Shown here: in pieces, positions 1 to 8,051 of the stretch
Position numbering within the stretch: the stretch's first letter is position 1
Layout of the letters: each line of letters starts with the position of its first letter
Assembly: GCA_019246455.1 (NCBI GenBank)
Contig: JAFAQJ010000453.1
Span: 1-18,279 of the forward strand
Direction of reading: 5' to 3'
Length of the DNA stretch: 18,279 nucleotides
Origin: Pseudolabrys sp.
GTDB taxonomy: Bacteria; Pseudomonadota; Alphaproteobacteria; Rhizobiales; Xanthobacteraceae
Program-made: the position numbers and the translations under genes
The notes under the pieces: generated by a model
The model's input: only the letters and a program-made list of their open reading frames with translations
Told to the model about the DNA's origin: nothing
Database searches by the model: none

Positions 1-259
1 TCGTCGCGAGCACCATTGCGACCCACATGGAAAACAGCAGCGCGTATTCAACGCCGGCTTGCGGACGCACCCCTTGCGGAGTGCATAGCATCAACCACAG
101 ACGTTGATCACGTGCCGCAATGACCGCGAGCCACATCCAACCGACGCCGGTCAACACGGCAACGGAAATCGACGCCAGGATATAGGGTCGCCGCATTGCG
201 CGGCCCAGGCTTGCGGCCAAACTGGGCAAGTGATTGAGCCTGTCCTGGGTCGTGCTCAT
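1..259 (-). CDS. Membrane protein, probable DUF2182 family (5' part only, runs off left edge)
   Basis: The reading frame opens with ATG at 259-257 and stays open to the left edge, giving the first 86 residues of a longer protein. A basic N-terminal stretch is followed by a hydrophobic segment at about residues 28-48 (rich in A, V, I, L, ending WMWLAVIAA). A loop follows, and a second hydrophobic segment starts near residue 70 with the pattern ALLFSMWVAMVLAT. That spacing and the MW-x-AM pattern resemble the start of DUF2182 proteins, predicted metal-binding integral membrane proteins of unknown biochemical role. The family call is by resemblance and could be wrong because most of the protein is missing. 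The gene is divergent from the hydroxylase gene, with about 60 bp between start codons. No strong Shine-Dalgarno sequence precedes the ATG. Confidence 0.6.
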   Translation of the reverse strand, partial: MSTTQDRLNHLPSLAASLGRAMRRPYILASISVAVLTGVGWMWLAVIAARDQRLWLMLCTPQGVRPQAGVEYALLFSMWVAMVLAT

Positions 260-320
260 AACATCTTGTTTAGCTCATCCCCGCCATTGACGCGACCAAA
301 TGACGTGCTACCCGATCCAT

Positions 321-1526
321 ATGGCCGCCGACAAAAACGCTTCGGTTGTAGTGATTGGTGCGGGTCCTGCAGGCCTGACAACAGCCATCGCACTCGCTCA
401 GGCTGGCGTGCATACCGCTTTGGCAGGACGACGACCGACCGCGCCGGATAATCGAACGACGGCTCTTTTGTCGGGGTCAGTGACCGCGCTCGAAACGCTT
501 GGCGTACGGCTCGCCTCCTCAACACACGCAGCTCCGTTGCGGGTGATGCGGTTGGTGGACGATACACGCCGCCTCATTCGGGCGCCGGAGGTTCGGTTCG
601 ATGCTGCCGAAATCGGACTGGAGGCTTTTGGGTACAATATCGAGAATACACACCTCATCGCCGCCCTCGACGAGAAAGCTCGCACACTACCAACTCTTGA
701 CGTGGTCGACGCCAAAGTTGTCGCCGTGGATACGCGCGCTCAGGAAGTTTCGGTTCGTCTCGACGACGGACGGTCGATAGTTGCACGGATCATCGTCGGC
801 GCCGACGGTCGTCAGTCGCTATGTCGCAACGCTGCCAGTATAGGCGTCGTCGAACGCCGCTACCAGCAGTCCGCCCTCACTGTTTCATTCGACCACAAGC
901 ACCCGCATCACGACACTTCAACGGAATTCCATACGACGTCCGGACCATTCACGCAGGTACCCCTACCCGGCGACCGTTCAAGTCTCGTCTGGGTACTGCC
1001 GCCCGATGCCGTAGGTCATATTGCAGCGCTGGAAGATGACGCGCTGTCAGTTGAAATCGAACGAGGTCTGCATTCGATCCTCGGTAAAATCAGGGTTCAA
1101 CCTGGTCGCGCCATTTTTCCGCTGTCGGTCGCAATGGCGCAGCGACTGGGCGCCAATCGAACCGCGCTGGTGGGTGAAGCCGCACATGTCGTTCCGCCGA
1201 TTGGCGCGCAGGGGCTCAATCTCGGATTGCGCGACGCCGCTACGATTGCCGAGCTAGTGATCGATTGTCTTCGGGCCGGTGGCGACCCAGGCGCCGAAAA
1301 CATTTTGACGCAATATGAGAACTCGCGGCGCGCCGACGTCAACTCGCGAATGCTTGCCGTCGATCTGCTGAATCGATCTTTATTGTCCGACTTCTTGCCT
1401 CTACAAGGCGCACGTGGCCTCGGCCTTTATATGATCGATCGGATCGGCCCCCTGCGCCGTGCGGCGATGCGGGAAGGTACAGCGCCACGTTTGCAGCCCC
1501 GATTGATGCGTGGCGAACCTGTCTAG
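321..1526 (+). CDS. UbiH/UbiF-type FAD-dependent hydroxylase
   Basis: This is a flavoprotein monooxygenase of the UbiH/UbiF/VisC group, whose members hydroxylate the ring of ubiquinone precursors or other aromatic substrates using FAD, NAD(P)H and O2. Numbering from the ATG at 321 (401 aa), the N-terminal FAD-binding loop GAGPAG lies at residues 13-18. The second motif, VGADGRQS, is near 160-166, and the third FAD motif is GEAAH at 285-289 followed by PPIGAQGLNLGLRDA. GEAAH replaces the commoner GDAAH; the acidic residue is kept and I believe some UbiH relatives carry it, so activity is probably retained. Length is normal for the family. An in-frame ATG at 300 would add seven residues; neither start has a clear ribosome binding site. 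It converges on the racemase-like gene, and the two stop codons overlap. Substrate is not determinable here. Confidence 0.88.
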   Translation: MAADKNASVVVIGAGPAGLTTAIALAQAGVHTALAGRRPTAPDNRTTALLSGSVTALETLGVRLASSTHAAPLRVMRLVDDTRRLIRAPEVRFDAAEIGLEAFGYNIENTHLIAALDEKARTLPTLDVVDAKVVAVDTRAQEVSVRLDDGRSIVARIIVGADGRQSLCRNAASIGVVERRYQQSALTVSFDHKHPHHDTSTEFHTTSGPFTQVPLPGDRSSLVWVLPPDAVGHIAALEDDALSVEIERGLHSILGKIRVQPGRAIFPLSVAMAQRLGANRTALVGEAAHVVPPIGAQGLNLGLRDAATIAELVIDCLRAGGDPGAENILTQYENSRRADVNSRMLAVDLLNRSLLSDFLPLQGARGLGLYMIDRIGPLRRAAMREGTAPRLQPRLMRGEPV

Positions 1527-2617
1527 TTCTGCTTGGGCGGCGCGCGCTTTTGCTTCGACGCGTCGCGGAATTGGGCGGCGATCGGCAGTGGCAGCGCGGG
1601 CAGCGTCCTGCCCGCGACGCTCTCGACGAGATGGGCGAAAAGTCCGCGCTCAACAAAATGTGGATCGCGAATGGCATTCTCCAACCGTTCGACGATGGTG
1701 ACACAGCAATCGGCAGCGCCGAACACCGGCCGCCATTCGGCCGCCTCCTTACTTGCGATGATTTTCGCCACGGCATCACGCGTGGCGCGTGGATCGCGAC
1801 GATCGTCAATGAAGGCGTCGGGAAGCGATATAGCGCGTGCAAAAGATAGCCAGAACTTTTGCTCAAGTGCGCCACAAGCGACGATTTTGCCATCCTTTGT
1901 GGGATAGAGCTGATAGCGCGGTGAGCCGCTGACCAATGCCAGTTCGCCCGGTGCCGGAAATCGGCCAGTAGCCTGCCCTAAAGCCAGCGCATACCAAGCG
2001 AACGTGAACATGGCATCTGTCATCGCAATATCGAGATGGCAGCCGTGACCGGTTTGATCGCGGCTGCGCAGCGCCAGCAGGATATTGATGACAGCCGGGA
2101 ACGTGCCGCCGGCGATGTCGGCGGCCAAAAATGGCGGAATGACCGGCGTTTGAATGGGTCCCGGCTGAAGATCGAGCAGGCCGGTATTGCCGATGTAATT
2201 GATGTCGTGGCCGGCCTCCTGCGCGCGCGGCCCGCTTTGGCCGTACCCACTGATCGAGCAATAGATCAAGCGTGGGTTGAGTGCGCACACCGCAGCGTAG
2301 CCGAAGCCGAGACGATCCATCACATTTGGCCGAAATTGCTCGACTAAAATGTCAGCGCGCTGAAGTAATGGTTTAAGTATTTCATGAGCATTGGCATCCT
2401 TCAGGTCGACTGTCAGACCGGCTTTTCCGCGGTTGAGCATCGCAAATGTTGCGCTTTCTCCGTCCCACCTGGGCGGGAACTGTCGCAGCTCTTCCCCACC
2501 CGGTCGCTCGATCTTGATCACCTCAGCGCCCGCTTCAGCGAGCATCAGGGTCGCCAGCGGCCCCGGTAAGAGCGTCGAGAAATCCAGAACCAAAAGTCCG
2601 GCGAGTGGCTGGGTCAT
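1523..2617 (-). CDS. CaiB/BaiF-fold protein with alpha-methylacyl-CoA racemase signature
   Basis: This 364-aa protein belongs to family III CoA-transferases, which also includes alpha-methylacyl-CoA racemase. The N-terminal pattern (LDFSTLLPGPLATLMLAEAGAEVIKIE) is typical of the fold. Two features favour the racemase branch: GHDINYIGNTG at 136-146 (H137) and GALEQKFW at 249-256 (E252), together with D167 in LAADIAGG. The spacing H137-D167-E252 equals that of the catalytic His126, Asp156 and Glu241 that I recall for the Mycobacterium racemase. Genuine CoA-transferases usually lack the His and Glu. Expected activity is therefore epimerisation of a 2-methylacyl-CoA, although a CoA-transferase remains possible. 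Its ATG overlaps the stop of the upstream AEC carrier gene (ATGA), so the two are probably translated together. Cytosolic. Confidence 0.88.
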   Translation of the reverse strand: MTQPLAGLLVLDFSTLLPGPLATLMLAEAGAEVIKIERPGGEELRQFPPRWDGESATFAMLNRGKAGLTVDLKDANAHEILKPLLQRADILVEQFRPNVMDRLGFGYAAVCALNPRLIYCSISGYGQSGPRAQEAGHDINYIGNTGLLDLQPGPIQTPVIPPFLAADIAGGTFPAVINILLALRSRDQTGHGCHLDIAMTDAMFTFAWYALALGQATGRFPAPGELALVSGSPRYQLYPTKDGKIVACGALEQKFWLSFARAISLPDAFIDDRRDPRATRDAVAKIIASKEAAEWRPVFGAADCCVTIVERLENAIRDPHFVERGLFAHLVESVAGRTLPALPLPIAAQFRDASKQKRAPPKQN

Positions 2618-3576
2618 CGGAACAGCAATTCCGGGAGATTGTGGGTTTTAACGACCCACATAACGGTCGTCAGCGTTGCTACCGACGCCAGCGTACCGAA
2701 TAGCACTGAACTTGAGGCCTGCTCCACCCATGCGTCATATTGACGAGCAAACACGTAGACGTTGAGTGCCGGCGGCAATGCCGCCATCAGAATAGCGGCA
2801 TAAATCCACGTGTGATCAAAATTGCCGAGCGCCGACAGCAATAAAAACAGGATGAGAGGGTGAACAACCAATTTCACCGGGATTAGAAATGGTACCTCCC
2901 ACGGGAGCTTTTTTAGCGGCCTCAACGCGACCGTGACACCGAGCGTGAACAACGCGCAAGGTGCCGCAGCGTTCTGTAGAAAATCCATCAATCGCGCGAT
3001 GGCGATTGGCGGCTCGAAATGGATCGCAGCGGATAACACGCCGAGTGCCGTGGCGATCACCAACGGATTGAGCAAGATTCGACGCCCAGCCGCCGCGGCG
3101 ATTTCTGTCAAGCTCATGTGATGGCGTGAGCCAAATGCCATCAGAAACGGCACGAGCGAAAACAGCAGCAGAGTGTCGAAGCAAAAAATCAGTGCAACCG
3201 GCACAGCCGCCTGCGGACCCAGCGTCGCCAGGGCAAGACCCGGACCCATGTACCCGATATTGCCATAACTTCCCGCGAGCCCTGCGATCGTCGATTCCTC
3301 GACGTTGCCGCGCCGCACGGCCATCGCGATCGCAAACGAAAACGCAAATGCCCAGAATGTCGCGAGTGTCGTGGCGAGGATGAAATTAACCTGCGCTAAT
3401 TGCTCCAGCGGAGTTCGTGCAAGAATACGAAAGAACAGCGCCGGGAGCGCCACGTAGATGATGAAGAAATTCATCCAAGCCAGCGCCGTATCCGGGATCT
3501 GCTTAAACCGCCCGGCAGCAAACCCTATGAAGATCAGCCCGAAAAATGGCAGCGCCAGATTGACAACGTCGATCAT
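2614..3576 (-). CDS. AEC (auxin efflux carrier) family transporter
   Basis: This is an integral inner-membrane carrier of the AEC family, whose bacterial members include malonate and malate carriers. From ATG 3576 it has 320 residues, the usual size, with about ten hydrophobic segments. Visible family features are the N-terminal segment ALPFFGLIFIGFAAGR, the GSYGNIGYMGPGLAL stretch (a conserved Asn near the middle) and the late segment AALPPALNVYVFARQYD. Longer in-frame starts at 3606 or 3732 exist. I prefer 3576 because the hydrophobic core begins right after it and the added residues look like translated upstream DNA. The GGGGCGAGG just before the ATG is close and only a weak ribosome binding site. 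It is the first gene of a two-gene unit with the racemase-like gene and is divergent from the CoA-ester lyase gene, so an organic acid substrate is a reasonable guess. Confidence 0.88.
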   Translation of the reverse strand: MIDVVNLALPFFGLIFIGFAAGRFKQIPDTALAWMNFFIIYVALPALFFRILARTPLEQLAQVNFILATTLATFWAFAFSFAIAMAVRRGNVEESTIAGLAGSYGNIGYMGPGLALATLGPQAAVPVALIFCFDTLLLFSLVPFLMAFGSRHHMSLTEIAAAAGRRILLNPLVIATALGVLSAAIHFEPPIAIARLMDFLQNAAAPCALFTLGVTVALRPLKKLPWEVPFLIPVKLVVHPLILFLLLSALGNFDHTWIYAAILMAALPPALNVYVFARQYDAWVEQASSSVLFGTLASVATLTTVMWVVKTHNLPELLFR

Positions 3577-3682
3577 GCCTCGCCCCGCCGCGGACTTGTG
3601 CGCCATCGCTGCCGTTCTGAAATGATTTCGGCACGACTTGGCGCGGCCCTTGCATTGCTCTAAACGCCAGAGTGAAGATTGT

Positions 3683-3688
3683 GAAGGA
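3683..3688 (+). promoter_or_regulatory. Ribosome binding site of the CoA-ester lyase gene
   Basis: GAAGGA ends seven bases before the ATG at 3696. This decides the start in favour of 3696 over an upstream in-frame start at 3672. Confidence 0.7.
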
Positions 3689-3695
3689 CCGATCG

Positions 3696-4739
3696 ATGAA
3701 GCCGCCACGCCCGTTTTTTCAGCCGCTTGCAATCGGCGCGCCCGCGCCTTTGCGCGAACTGCCGGTGCGGCTTGAGCGCATGATCCACTTCGTGCCGCCT
3801 CATATAGACAAGCTCCGCGGCAAAGTCCCAGAGCTGGCGAAGCAGGTCGACGTCGTTCTCGGCAATCTCGAAGATGCTATCCCCGTGGATGCGAAGGAAG
3901 CTGCGCGCAAGGGATTCATTGAAATGGCCAATGCCGCCGGTTTTGGCTCGACTGGCCTATGGACCCGTATCAATGCGCTTAACTCGCCGTGGGTCCTTGA
4001 TGACATCACTGAAATCGTCGGCGCCGTTGGTCACAAACTCGACGTCATCATGCTACCGAAGGTCGACGGACCTTGGGACATTCATTATCTTGACCAATTG
4101 CTCGCGCAGCTCGAGGCCCGCTATTCGATCAATAAACCGATCTTGATCCATGCCATCCTTGAAACCGCTCAAGGCGTCAACAATGTCGAGGCAATCGCAC
4201 TCGCTTCCCCGCGCATGCACGGCATATCGTTGGGGCCAGCCGACCTTGCTGCCTCACGTGCGATGAAAACGACACGCGTCGGCGGAGGCCACCCGGACTA
4301 CAAAGTTTTGGCAGACCCCGCGCCGGGTGAAAGCGCACGTACCGCAGCACAGCAGGATCTGTGGCACTACACGATTGCGAAGATGGTCGACGCCTGCGTC
4401 GCAGCCGGCATTAAACCATTCTACGGCCCGTTCGGCGACTTTTCTGACGCCGCTGCTTGCGAGTCCCAATTTCGTAACGCTTTTCTTATGGGATGCCTCG
4501 GTGCCTGGTCGCTGCACCCGTCGCAAATTGAAATTGCCAAGATCGTGTTCTCGCCCGACCCTCATGAAGTCGAGTTTGCAAAAAAGATCGTGGCCGCGAT
4601 GCCGGATGGCGCGGGCGCCGTGATGATTGACGGCAAGATGCAAGACGGCGCGACTTGGAAACAAGCTAAAGTGCTGCTCGATCTCGCCAACCTCGTGGCA
4701 GCCAAAGACCCAGCAATGGGCGCGCGCTATGGTCTCTAG
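3696..4739 (+). CDS. HpcH/HpaI family CoA-ester lyase, L-malyl-CoA/beta-methylmalyl-CoA lyase type
   Basis: This is a TIM-barrel lyase of the HpcH/HpaI/citrate lyase beta superfamily, closest in pattern to Mcl-type enzymes, which split malyl-CoA or beta-methylmalyl-CoA into glyoxylate and acetyl- or propionyl-CoA using Mg2+. In the 347-aa protein, R91 (WTRINAL), E156 (ILETAQG) and D183 (LGPADLAAS) match, with a constant offset of 15, the substrate-binding Arg76 and metal ligands Glu141 and Asp168 that I recall for Rhodobacter malyl-CoA lyase. The C-terminal lid contains an acidic residue in GKMQDGAT (D317). GPFGDFSDA at 244-252 and WSLHPSQI at 271-278 are further family blocks. Citramalyl-CoA lyase is an alternative activity. 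It is divergent from the AEC carrier gene (119 bp apart) and is followed after 58 bp by hspQ. Confidence 0.88.
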   Translation: MKPPRPFFQPLAIGAPAPLRELPVRLERMIHFVPPHIDKLRGKVPELAKQVDVVLGNLEDAIPVDAKEAARKGFIEMANAAGFGSTGLWTRINALNSPWVLDDITEIVGAVGHKLDVIMLPKVDGPWDIHYLDQLLAQLEARYSINKPILIHAILETAQGVNNVEAIALASPRMHGISLGPADLAASRAMKTTRVGGGHPDYKVLADPAPGESARTAAQQDLWHYTIAKMVDACVAAGIKPFYGPFGDFSDAAACESQFRNAFLMGCLGAWSLHPSQIEIAKIVFSPDPHEVEFAKKIVAAMPDGAGAVMIDGKMQDGATWKQAKVLLDLANLVAAKDPAMGARYGL

Positions 4740-4797
4740 ACCTTCCGGCTTTCGCCGCAATCCGGCTTTATCTGGTTTCCGAATGAGAAGTGACCGC

Positions 4798-5121
4798 ATG
4801 CGCACGGCCAAATTCCAGATCGGTCAAGTGGTCAAGCACCGCTTGTTTCCTTTTCGCGGCGTCGTTTTCGATATCGATCCGGTATTCAACAATACTGAAG
4901 AGTGGTGGCTGTCGATCCCTGCTGATCGCCGGCCCCGTAAGGATCAGCCGTTCTATCACCTATTCGCGGAGAACTCCGAGACAGAATATATCGCCTACGT
5001 CTCCGAACAGAATTTGTTGCCGGATACGTCCGGCTCCCCTATCCGCCATCCACAAGTTGCGGAAGTTTTCGAACTCGACGACAGCGGAACCTACCGTCCG
5101 CGCAATACATCAATGAACTGA
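4798..5121 (+). CDS. hspQ: Heat shock protein HspQ (YccV-like, hemimethylated-DNA-binding domain)
   Basis: This 107-aa protein consists almost entirely of one YccV-like domain. The opening KFQIGQVVKHRLFPFRGVVF, the central FNNTEEWW and the patch PFYHLFAENSETEYIAYVSEQNL are hallmarks of HspQ. In enterobacteria HspQ binds hemimethylated DNA and acts as a specificity-enhancing adaptor and substrate of the Lon protease. The Lon role is known there and only inferred here. The ATG at 4798 is preceded by GAGAAG with a seven-base spacer, so I prefer it to the in-frame ATG at 4783. It lies 58 bp downstream of the CoA-ester lyase gene on the same strand and may share its transcript. A terminator hairpin lies 14 bp after its stop. 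Confidence 0.9.
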   Translation: MRTAKFQIGQVVKHRLFPFRGVVFDIDPVFNNTEEWWLSIPADRRPRKDQPFYHLFAENSETEYIAYVSEQNLLPDTSGSPIRHPQVAEVFELDDSGTYRPRNTSMN

Positions 5122-5135
5122 CGTCCTCAAAGAAA

Positions 5136-5160
5136 AAGGCGCGGCTTGCAGCCGCGCCTT
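5136..5160 (-). terminator. Rho-independent terminator of the ialB-family gene, possibly bidirectional
   Basis: A perfect 10-bp inverted repeat, AAGGCGCGGC and GCCGCGCCTT, encloses the loop TTGCA. Read on the minus strand, the stem is followed by TTTTTCTTT, the expected U-tract. It sits between the converging hspQ and ialB-family genes. On the plus strand there is no U-tract after the stem, so termination of hspQ here would be weaker. Confidence 0.85.
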
Positions 5161-5177
5161 CCGTATTGCGTCATCTG

Positions 5178-5978
5178 TTATTGCTTGGGCGCAGCGGGCG
5201 CCGCAGCCGATGGTTGCTGGCCCTCAAGCTTCTTGCGCGCCTCTTCGGCTTTCTTTTGCAATTCTTCCTGCAACTTGCGCTGTTGCTCCTCGAGCACCTT
5301 GGGATCCGTTGGCGGGCCGTCGTACGCTTTGGCAAAATCAGTAAGCGGCAGCGGCAGGCTGATCGGCGAACCGTTCATATTGATCGCTTGGATCGTGATC
5401 TGTTTGCCCTTCTTGAGCTTACCGACCATGTCGGCACCGGCTTCGTAGTCGGCCATGCAGCCATTCGGGAAACACAAGAAGTATGGAGCGGTCAGCGGCG
5501 TGTCGGCATCTACGATCATGCGCGTGCCGTGCTGGAGCTGCATGCCGAGCGGAACAGTAACGCGCATGATTTTGCGCGGATCGCCTTCCGGTTCGATGAG
5601 CGCGATTGACGCGACCGGCATGCCGTTCTCAAGACGGCCATCCTTGGCCGTGACGCAGATCGGTTTCTGGTTCTGCGCGGCGTCACCTTTGTTGCAGATC
5701 TTCACCCACGGTGAGTAGATCAGCTGAGGCTGTTCCTGTTGCGCTTGCTGTTGCGGATCTGGCGCCGCAGGCGTTTGCACCTGGCCGGGTTTTGTCGGCG
5801 CTGCGGGTTTTGCTGCGGGCGCAGCCGCCGGTTTCTTTTCCGCCGGCTTCGCAGGTGATTGAGCTGGCGTCGCCGGCGCTTGCGCAAACGCAGCCGGCGC
5901 AACGACGATCATTGCCGCTGCAATGCCGGCGGCCAGCGCGCAGCCAAGCGGCCGAGCCGAAACAATCCGATGATTCAT
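5178..5978 (-). CDS. IalB (invasion-associated locus B) family secreted protein
   Basis: This 266-aa protein has an N-terminal signal peptide (residues 1-32, probable cleavage after AAFA). An Ala/Pro/Lys-rich linker spans about 33-82. An IalB domain spans about 85-222, with PWVKIC at 90-95, two pairs of Cys that could form disulfides (C95/C108 and C169/C174) and the pattern LCFPNGCMADYEA. The C-terminal tail (about 225-253) is Glu/Lys/Gln-rich and probably forms a short coiled coil, then ends in another Ala/Pro stretch. IalB was first described in Bartonella as a factor in erythrocyte entry, but paralogues are common in free-living Rhizobiales and their molecular role is unclear. Expected location is periplasm or outer membrane. 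GAAGGAT lies eight bases before the ATG, supporting this start. It is transcribed divergently from the solute-binding protein gene. Confidence 0.87.
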   Translation of the reverse strand: MNHRIVSARPLGCALAAGIAAAMIVVAPAAFAQAPATPAQSPAKPAEKKPAAAPAAKPAAPTKPGQVQTPAAPDPQQQAQQEQPQLIYSPWVKICNKGDAAQNQKPICVTAKDGRLENGMPVASIALIEPEGDPRKIMRVTVPLGMQLQHGTRMIVDADTPLTAPYFLCFPNGCMADYEAGADMVGKLKKGKQITIQAINMNGSPISLPLPLTDFAKAYDGPPTDPKVLEEQQRKLQEELQKKAEEARKKLEGQQPSAAAPAAPKQ

Positions 5979-5986
5979 ACCGAGTT

Positions 5987-5993
5987 ATCCTTC
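5987..5993 (-). promoter_or_regulatory. Ribosome binding site of the ialB-family gene
   Basis: On the minus strand, GAAGGAT is followed by an eight-base spacer and the ATG at 5978. It fixes the start of the IalB-family protein. Confidence 0.7.
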
Positions 5994-6160
5994 ATGTCGC
6001 CGCTGCCGCCCTCGCCCCCTTAGGCGTTGGCGCACGCTGCGGCTGCCCCATTGCCCCGGTCTCTCTGAGGGAAATGCGGCGGCAGCGTGACGTTACGGGC
6101 TGCCTGATAGCCGATATTGCCGCGTCAATAAAGGCGAGAATGACTCCGGTTTTCCAGTAA
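5994..6160. other. Divergent intergenic region between ialB-family and yejA-like genes
   Basis: This region must hold the promoters of both flanking genes. I could not find a convincing -35/-10 pair on either strand. The only notable structure is a seven-codon frame (ATG at 6140 to TAA at 6158-6160) that ends directly at the ATG of the solute-binding protein gene and is preceded by AAGG. Confidence 0.4.
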
Positions 6161-8047
6161 ATGCCGACACTTCCGGCGAAAAGTCACCCCGGCCGTGCAA
6201 TAATTTCGAACGATCAACCGAATCGACGACCAAAAACCTTGCCGACCCGTGACGCCGCTCTCCGTGCATTTTGCCGTGTTGGTTGCGCGGTGTCGCTCCT
6301 TTTAACATCAGTCCACGCGGATGCGGAGCCGGACTACGCTATCGCGATGCATGGCAAACCGGCGTGGCCCCGGGACTTTGATCATCCGACTTATGCCGAT
6401 GCTAACGCTCCAAAAGGAGGGCGCCTTGTACAAGGCGTCCTCGGCACGTTCGACAGTCTCAACCCCTTTATCGTACGCGGTGTGCCGGCGCAGAATTTGC
6501 GAGGCTACATCTATGAGAGTTTGTTGGCTCGTGGGTACGACGAACCCTTCACCCTTTACGGACTACTCGCGAGATCCGTCGAAACTGACGACGCAAGAAC
6601 CTACGTAACATTTGAACTTGATCCTCGAGCCAGGTTTTCCGACGGCAGCTCGGTCACGCCCGATGACGTGATTTTTTCGTGGCAATTACTGCGCGATAAA
6701 GGTCGGCCGAACTATCGCGCCTACTATTCCAAGGTCACTAAAGCCGAACGCATCGGCACACACGGGGTACGCTTCGATCTTGCCGGCCTCGACGATCGCG
6801 AATTGCCATTGATCCTCGGTCTTATGCCCGTCCTGCCTAAGCACGTGATCAACGCCGACGTATTCGAGGACACAAGCTTTACGCCTCCGATCGCGAGCGG
6901 TCCTTATATCGTGAGTGAGGTCAAGCCTGGCGACAGCGTGACGTTCAAGCGCGACCCCAACTATTGGGGCCGCAATCTCCCGATCAATCGCGGACTATGG
7001 AATTTCGACGAAATCCGCTTCGATTACTATCGTGACAGCAACGGTCACTTCGAGGCTTTCAAAAAGGGCTTGTGCGACGTGCGGGTCGAGCTCGGTCCCA
7101 CCCGCTGGGAAACCGGCTACGATTTTCCAGCTGTACGCGAAAGACGGGTGATCAAGGAAGGCTTTGCCTATGGCCTGCCAAAAGGCATGTATGGCCTGGT
7201 GTTCAACACTCGCCGGCCATTATTTGCCGATGCGCGCGTTCGAGAAGCCATCCTCCAACTGTTCGATTTCGAATGGCTCAATCACAATTTCTTCTTCGAT
7301 CAATACAAACGTGTCGGAAGCTACTTTGAGGACTCAGAATTGTCGGCGCTCGGGAAAGCTGCCGACAAGAAGGAGCGCGCTCTACTTCGTGCATTTGCTG
7401 GTCTTGTGCGGCCCGACATTCTCGATGGAACATGGTCGCCACCCGTCAGTGATGGTACCGGTCGCGACCGCGCGACTCTGCGCAAGGCTCTGAGTTTGTT
7501 TGCTGCGGCAGGATACGTCCTAGTCGGTACCGATCTTGTCGAGCGTCGGACCGGTAAGGTGTTCTCATTCGAGCTTTTGGCAACGACACGCGATCAAGAA
7601 CGCTTAATGCTGGCCTTTCAGCGCAATCTCAAGCGCGCAGGCATCGACGCGCGCGTAAGGCTTGTCGACGCCGCCCAATACGAACGTCGCCGTATCACCT
7701 TCGATTTTGACATGATGGAATACCGATGGGAGCAATCGCTCTCGCCCGGCAATGAGCAAACGTTTTATTGGGGGGCCGCCGCCGCTGATCAGGATGGCAC
7801 CCGTAACTACATGGGCGTCAAATCACCGGCGGTCGATGCCTTGATCGCCGCGATTCTCAATGCGCGCGAACGTGATGATTTTGTCTCGGCCTCGCGGGCG
7901 CTCGATCGCGTATTGCTCTCGGGTTTTTACGTTGTCCCGCTTTATTATTTGCCGGAGCAGTGGGTTGCCCGGTGGGACCACGTCAAACACCCCGCCCACA
8001 CCTCCTTGTTTGGCTATTTGCCTGAAACTTGGTGGGACGCAAAATAG
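6161..8047 (+). CDS. ABC transporter periplasmic solute-binding protein, family 5, YejA-like
   Basis: This 628-aa protein matches peptide/oligopeptide-binding proteins of the SBP_bac_5 family and most resembles YejA, the binding component of the YejABEF peptide importer. After a basic N-terminus, a hydrophobic stretch at about 38-52 ends in VHADAEP, a plausible signal peptide with cleavage near residue 55. The mature start (YAIAMHGKPAWPRDFDHPTYADANAPKGG-type pattern) and the FDSLNPFIVRG and YESLLARGYDEPFTLYGLLA blocks are characteristic. ASGPYIV and KRDPNYWGRNLPI follow near 245-270. No permease or ATPase gene lies in the window, so the cognate transporter is elsewhere or absent. The ATG at 6161 gives an unusually long pre-signal region and lacks a clear ribosome binding site, so a later start (for example TTG at 6239) is possible. 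The next gene starts four bases after its stop. Confidence 0.88.
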   Translation: MPTLPAKSHPGRAIISNDQPNRRPKTLPTRDAALRAFCRVGCAVSLLLTSVHADAEPDYAIAMHGKPAWPRDFDHPTYADANAPKGGRLVQGVLGTFDSLNPFIVRGVPAQNLRGYIYESLLARGYDEPFTLYGLLARSVETDDARTYVTFELDPRARFSDGSSVTPDDVIFSWQLLRDKGRPNYRAYYSKVTKAERIGTHGVRFDLAGLDDRELPLILGLMPVLPKHVINADVFEDTSFTPPIASGPYIVSEVKPGDSVTFKRDPNYWGRNLPINRGLWNFDEIRFDYYRDSNGHFEAFKKGLCDVRVELGPTRWETGYDFPAVRERRVIKEGFAYGLPKGMYGLVFNTRRPLFADARVREAILQLFDFEWLNHNFFFDQYKRVGSYFEDSELSALGKAADKKERALLRAFAGLVRPDILDGTWSPPVSDGTGRDRATLRKALSLFAAAGYVLVGTDLVERRTGKVFSFELLATTRDQERLMLAFQRNLKRAGIDARVRLVDAAQYERRRITFDFDMMEYRWEQSLSPGNEQTFYWGAAAADQDGTRNYMGVKSPAVDALIAAILNARERDDFVSASRALDRVLLSGFYVVPLYYLPEQWVARWDHVKHPAHTSLFGYLPETWWDAK

Positions 8048-8051
8048 CGCA

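Noticed and set aside
612..1200. GEAAH in place of GDAAH in the FAD hydroxylase as a sign of inactivation
   Set aside because: The acidic residue is conserved in character, the surrounding PPIGAQGLNLG block is intact, and related UbiH proteins probably carry the same variant.
5711..6160. 149-codon plus-strand ORF antisense to the IalB-family gene and through the divergent region
   Set aside because: It mirrors the Ala/Pro-rich coding sequence on the other strand, its translation is low complexity without a recognisable domain, and it lacks a ribosome binding site. Only its last seven codons are discussed, as a possible leader.
7860..8051. N-terminal extension of the ligase-like frame
   Set aside because: It lies within the end of the solute-binding protein gene. 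The ATG at 8052, four bases after that stop, gives a normal start for the family.
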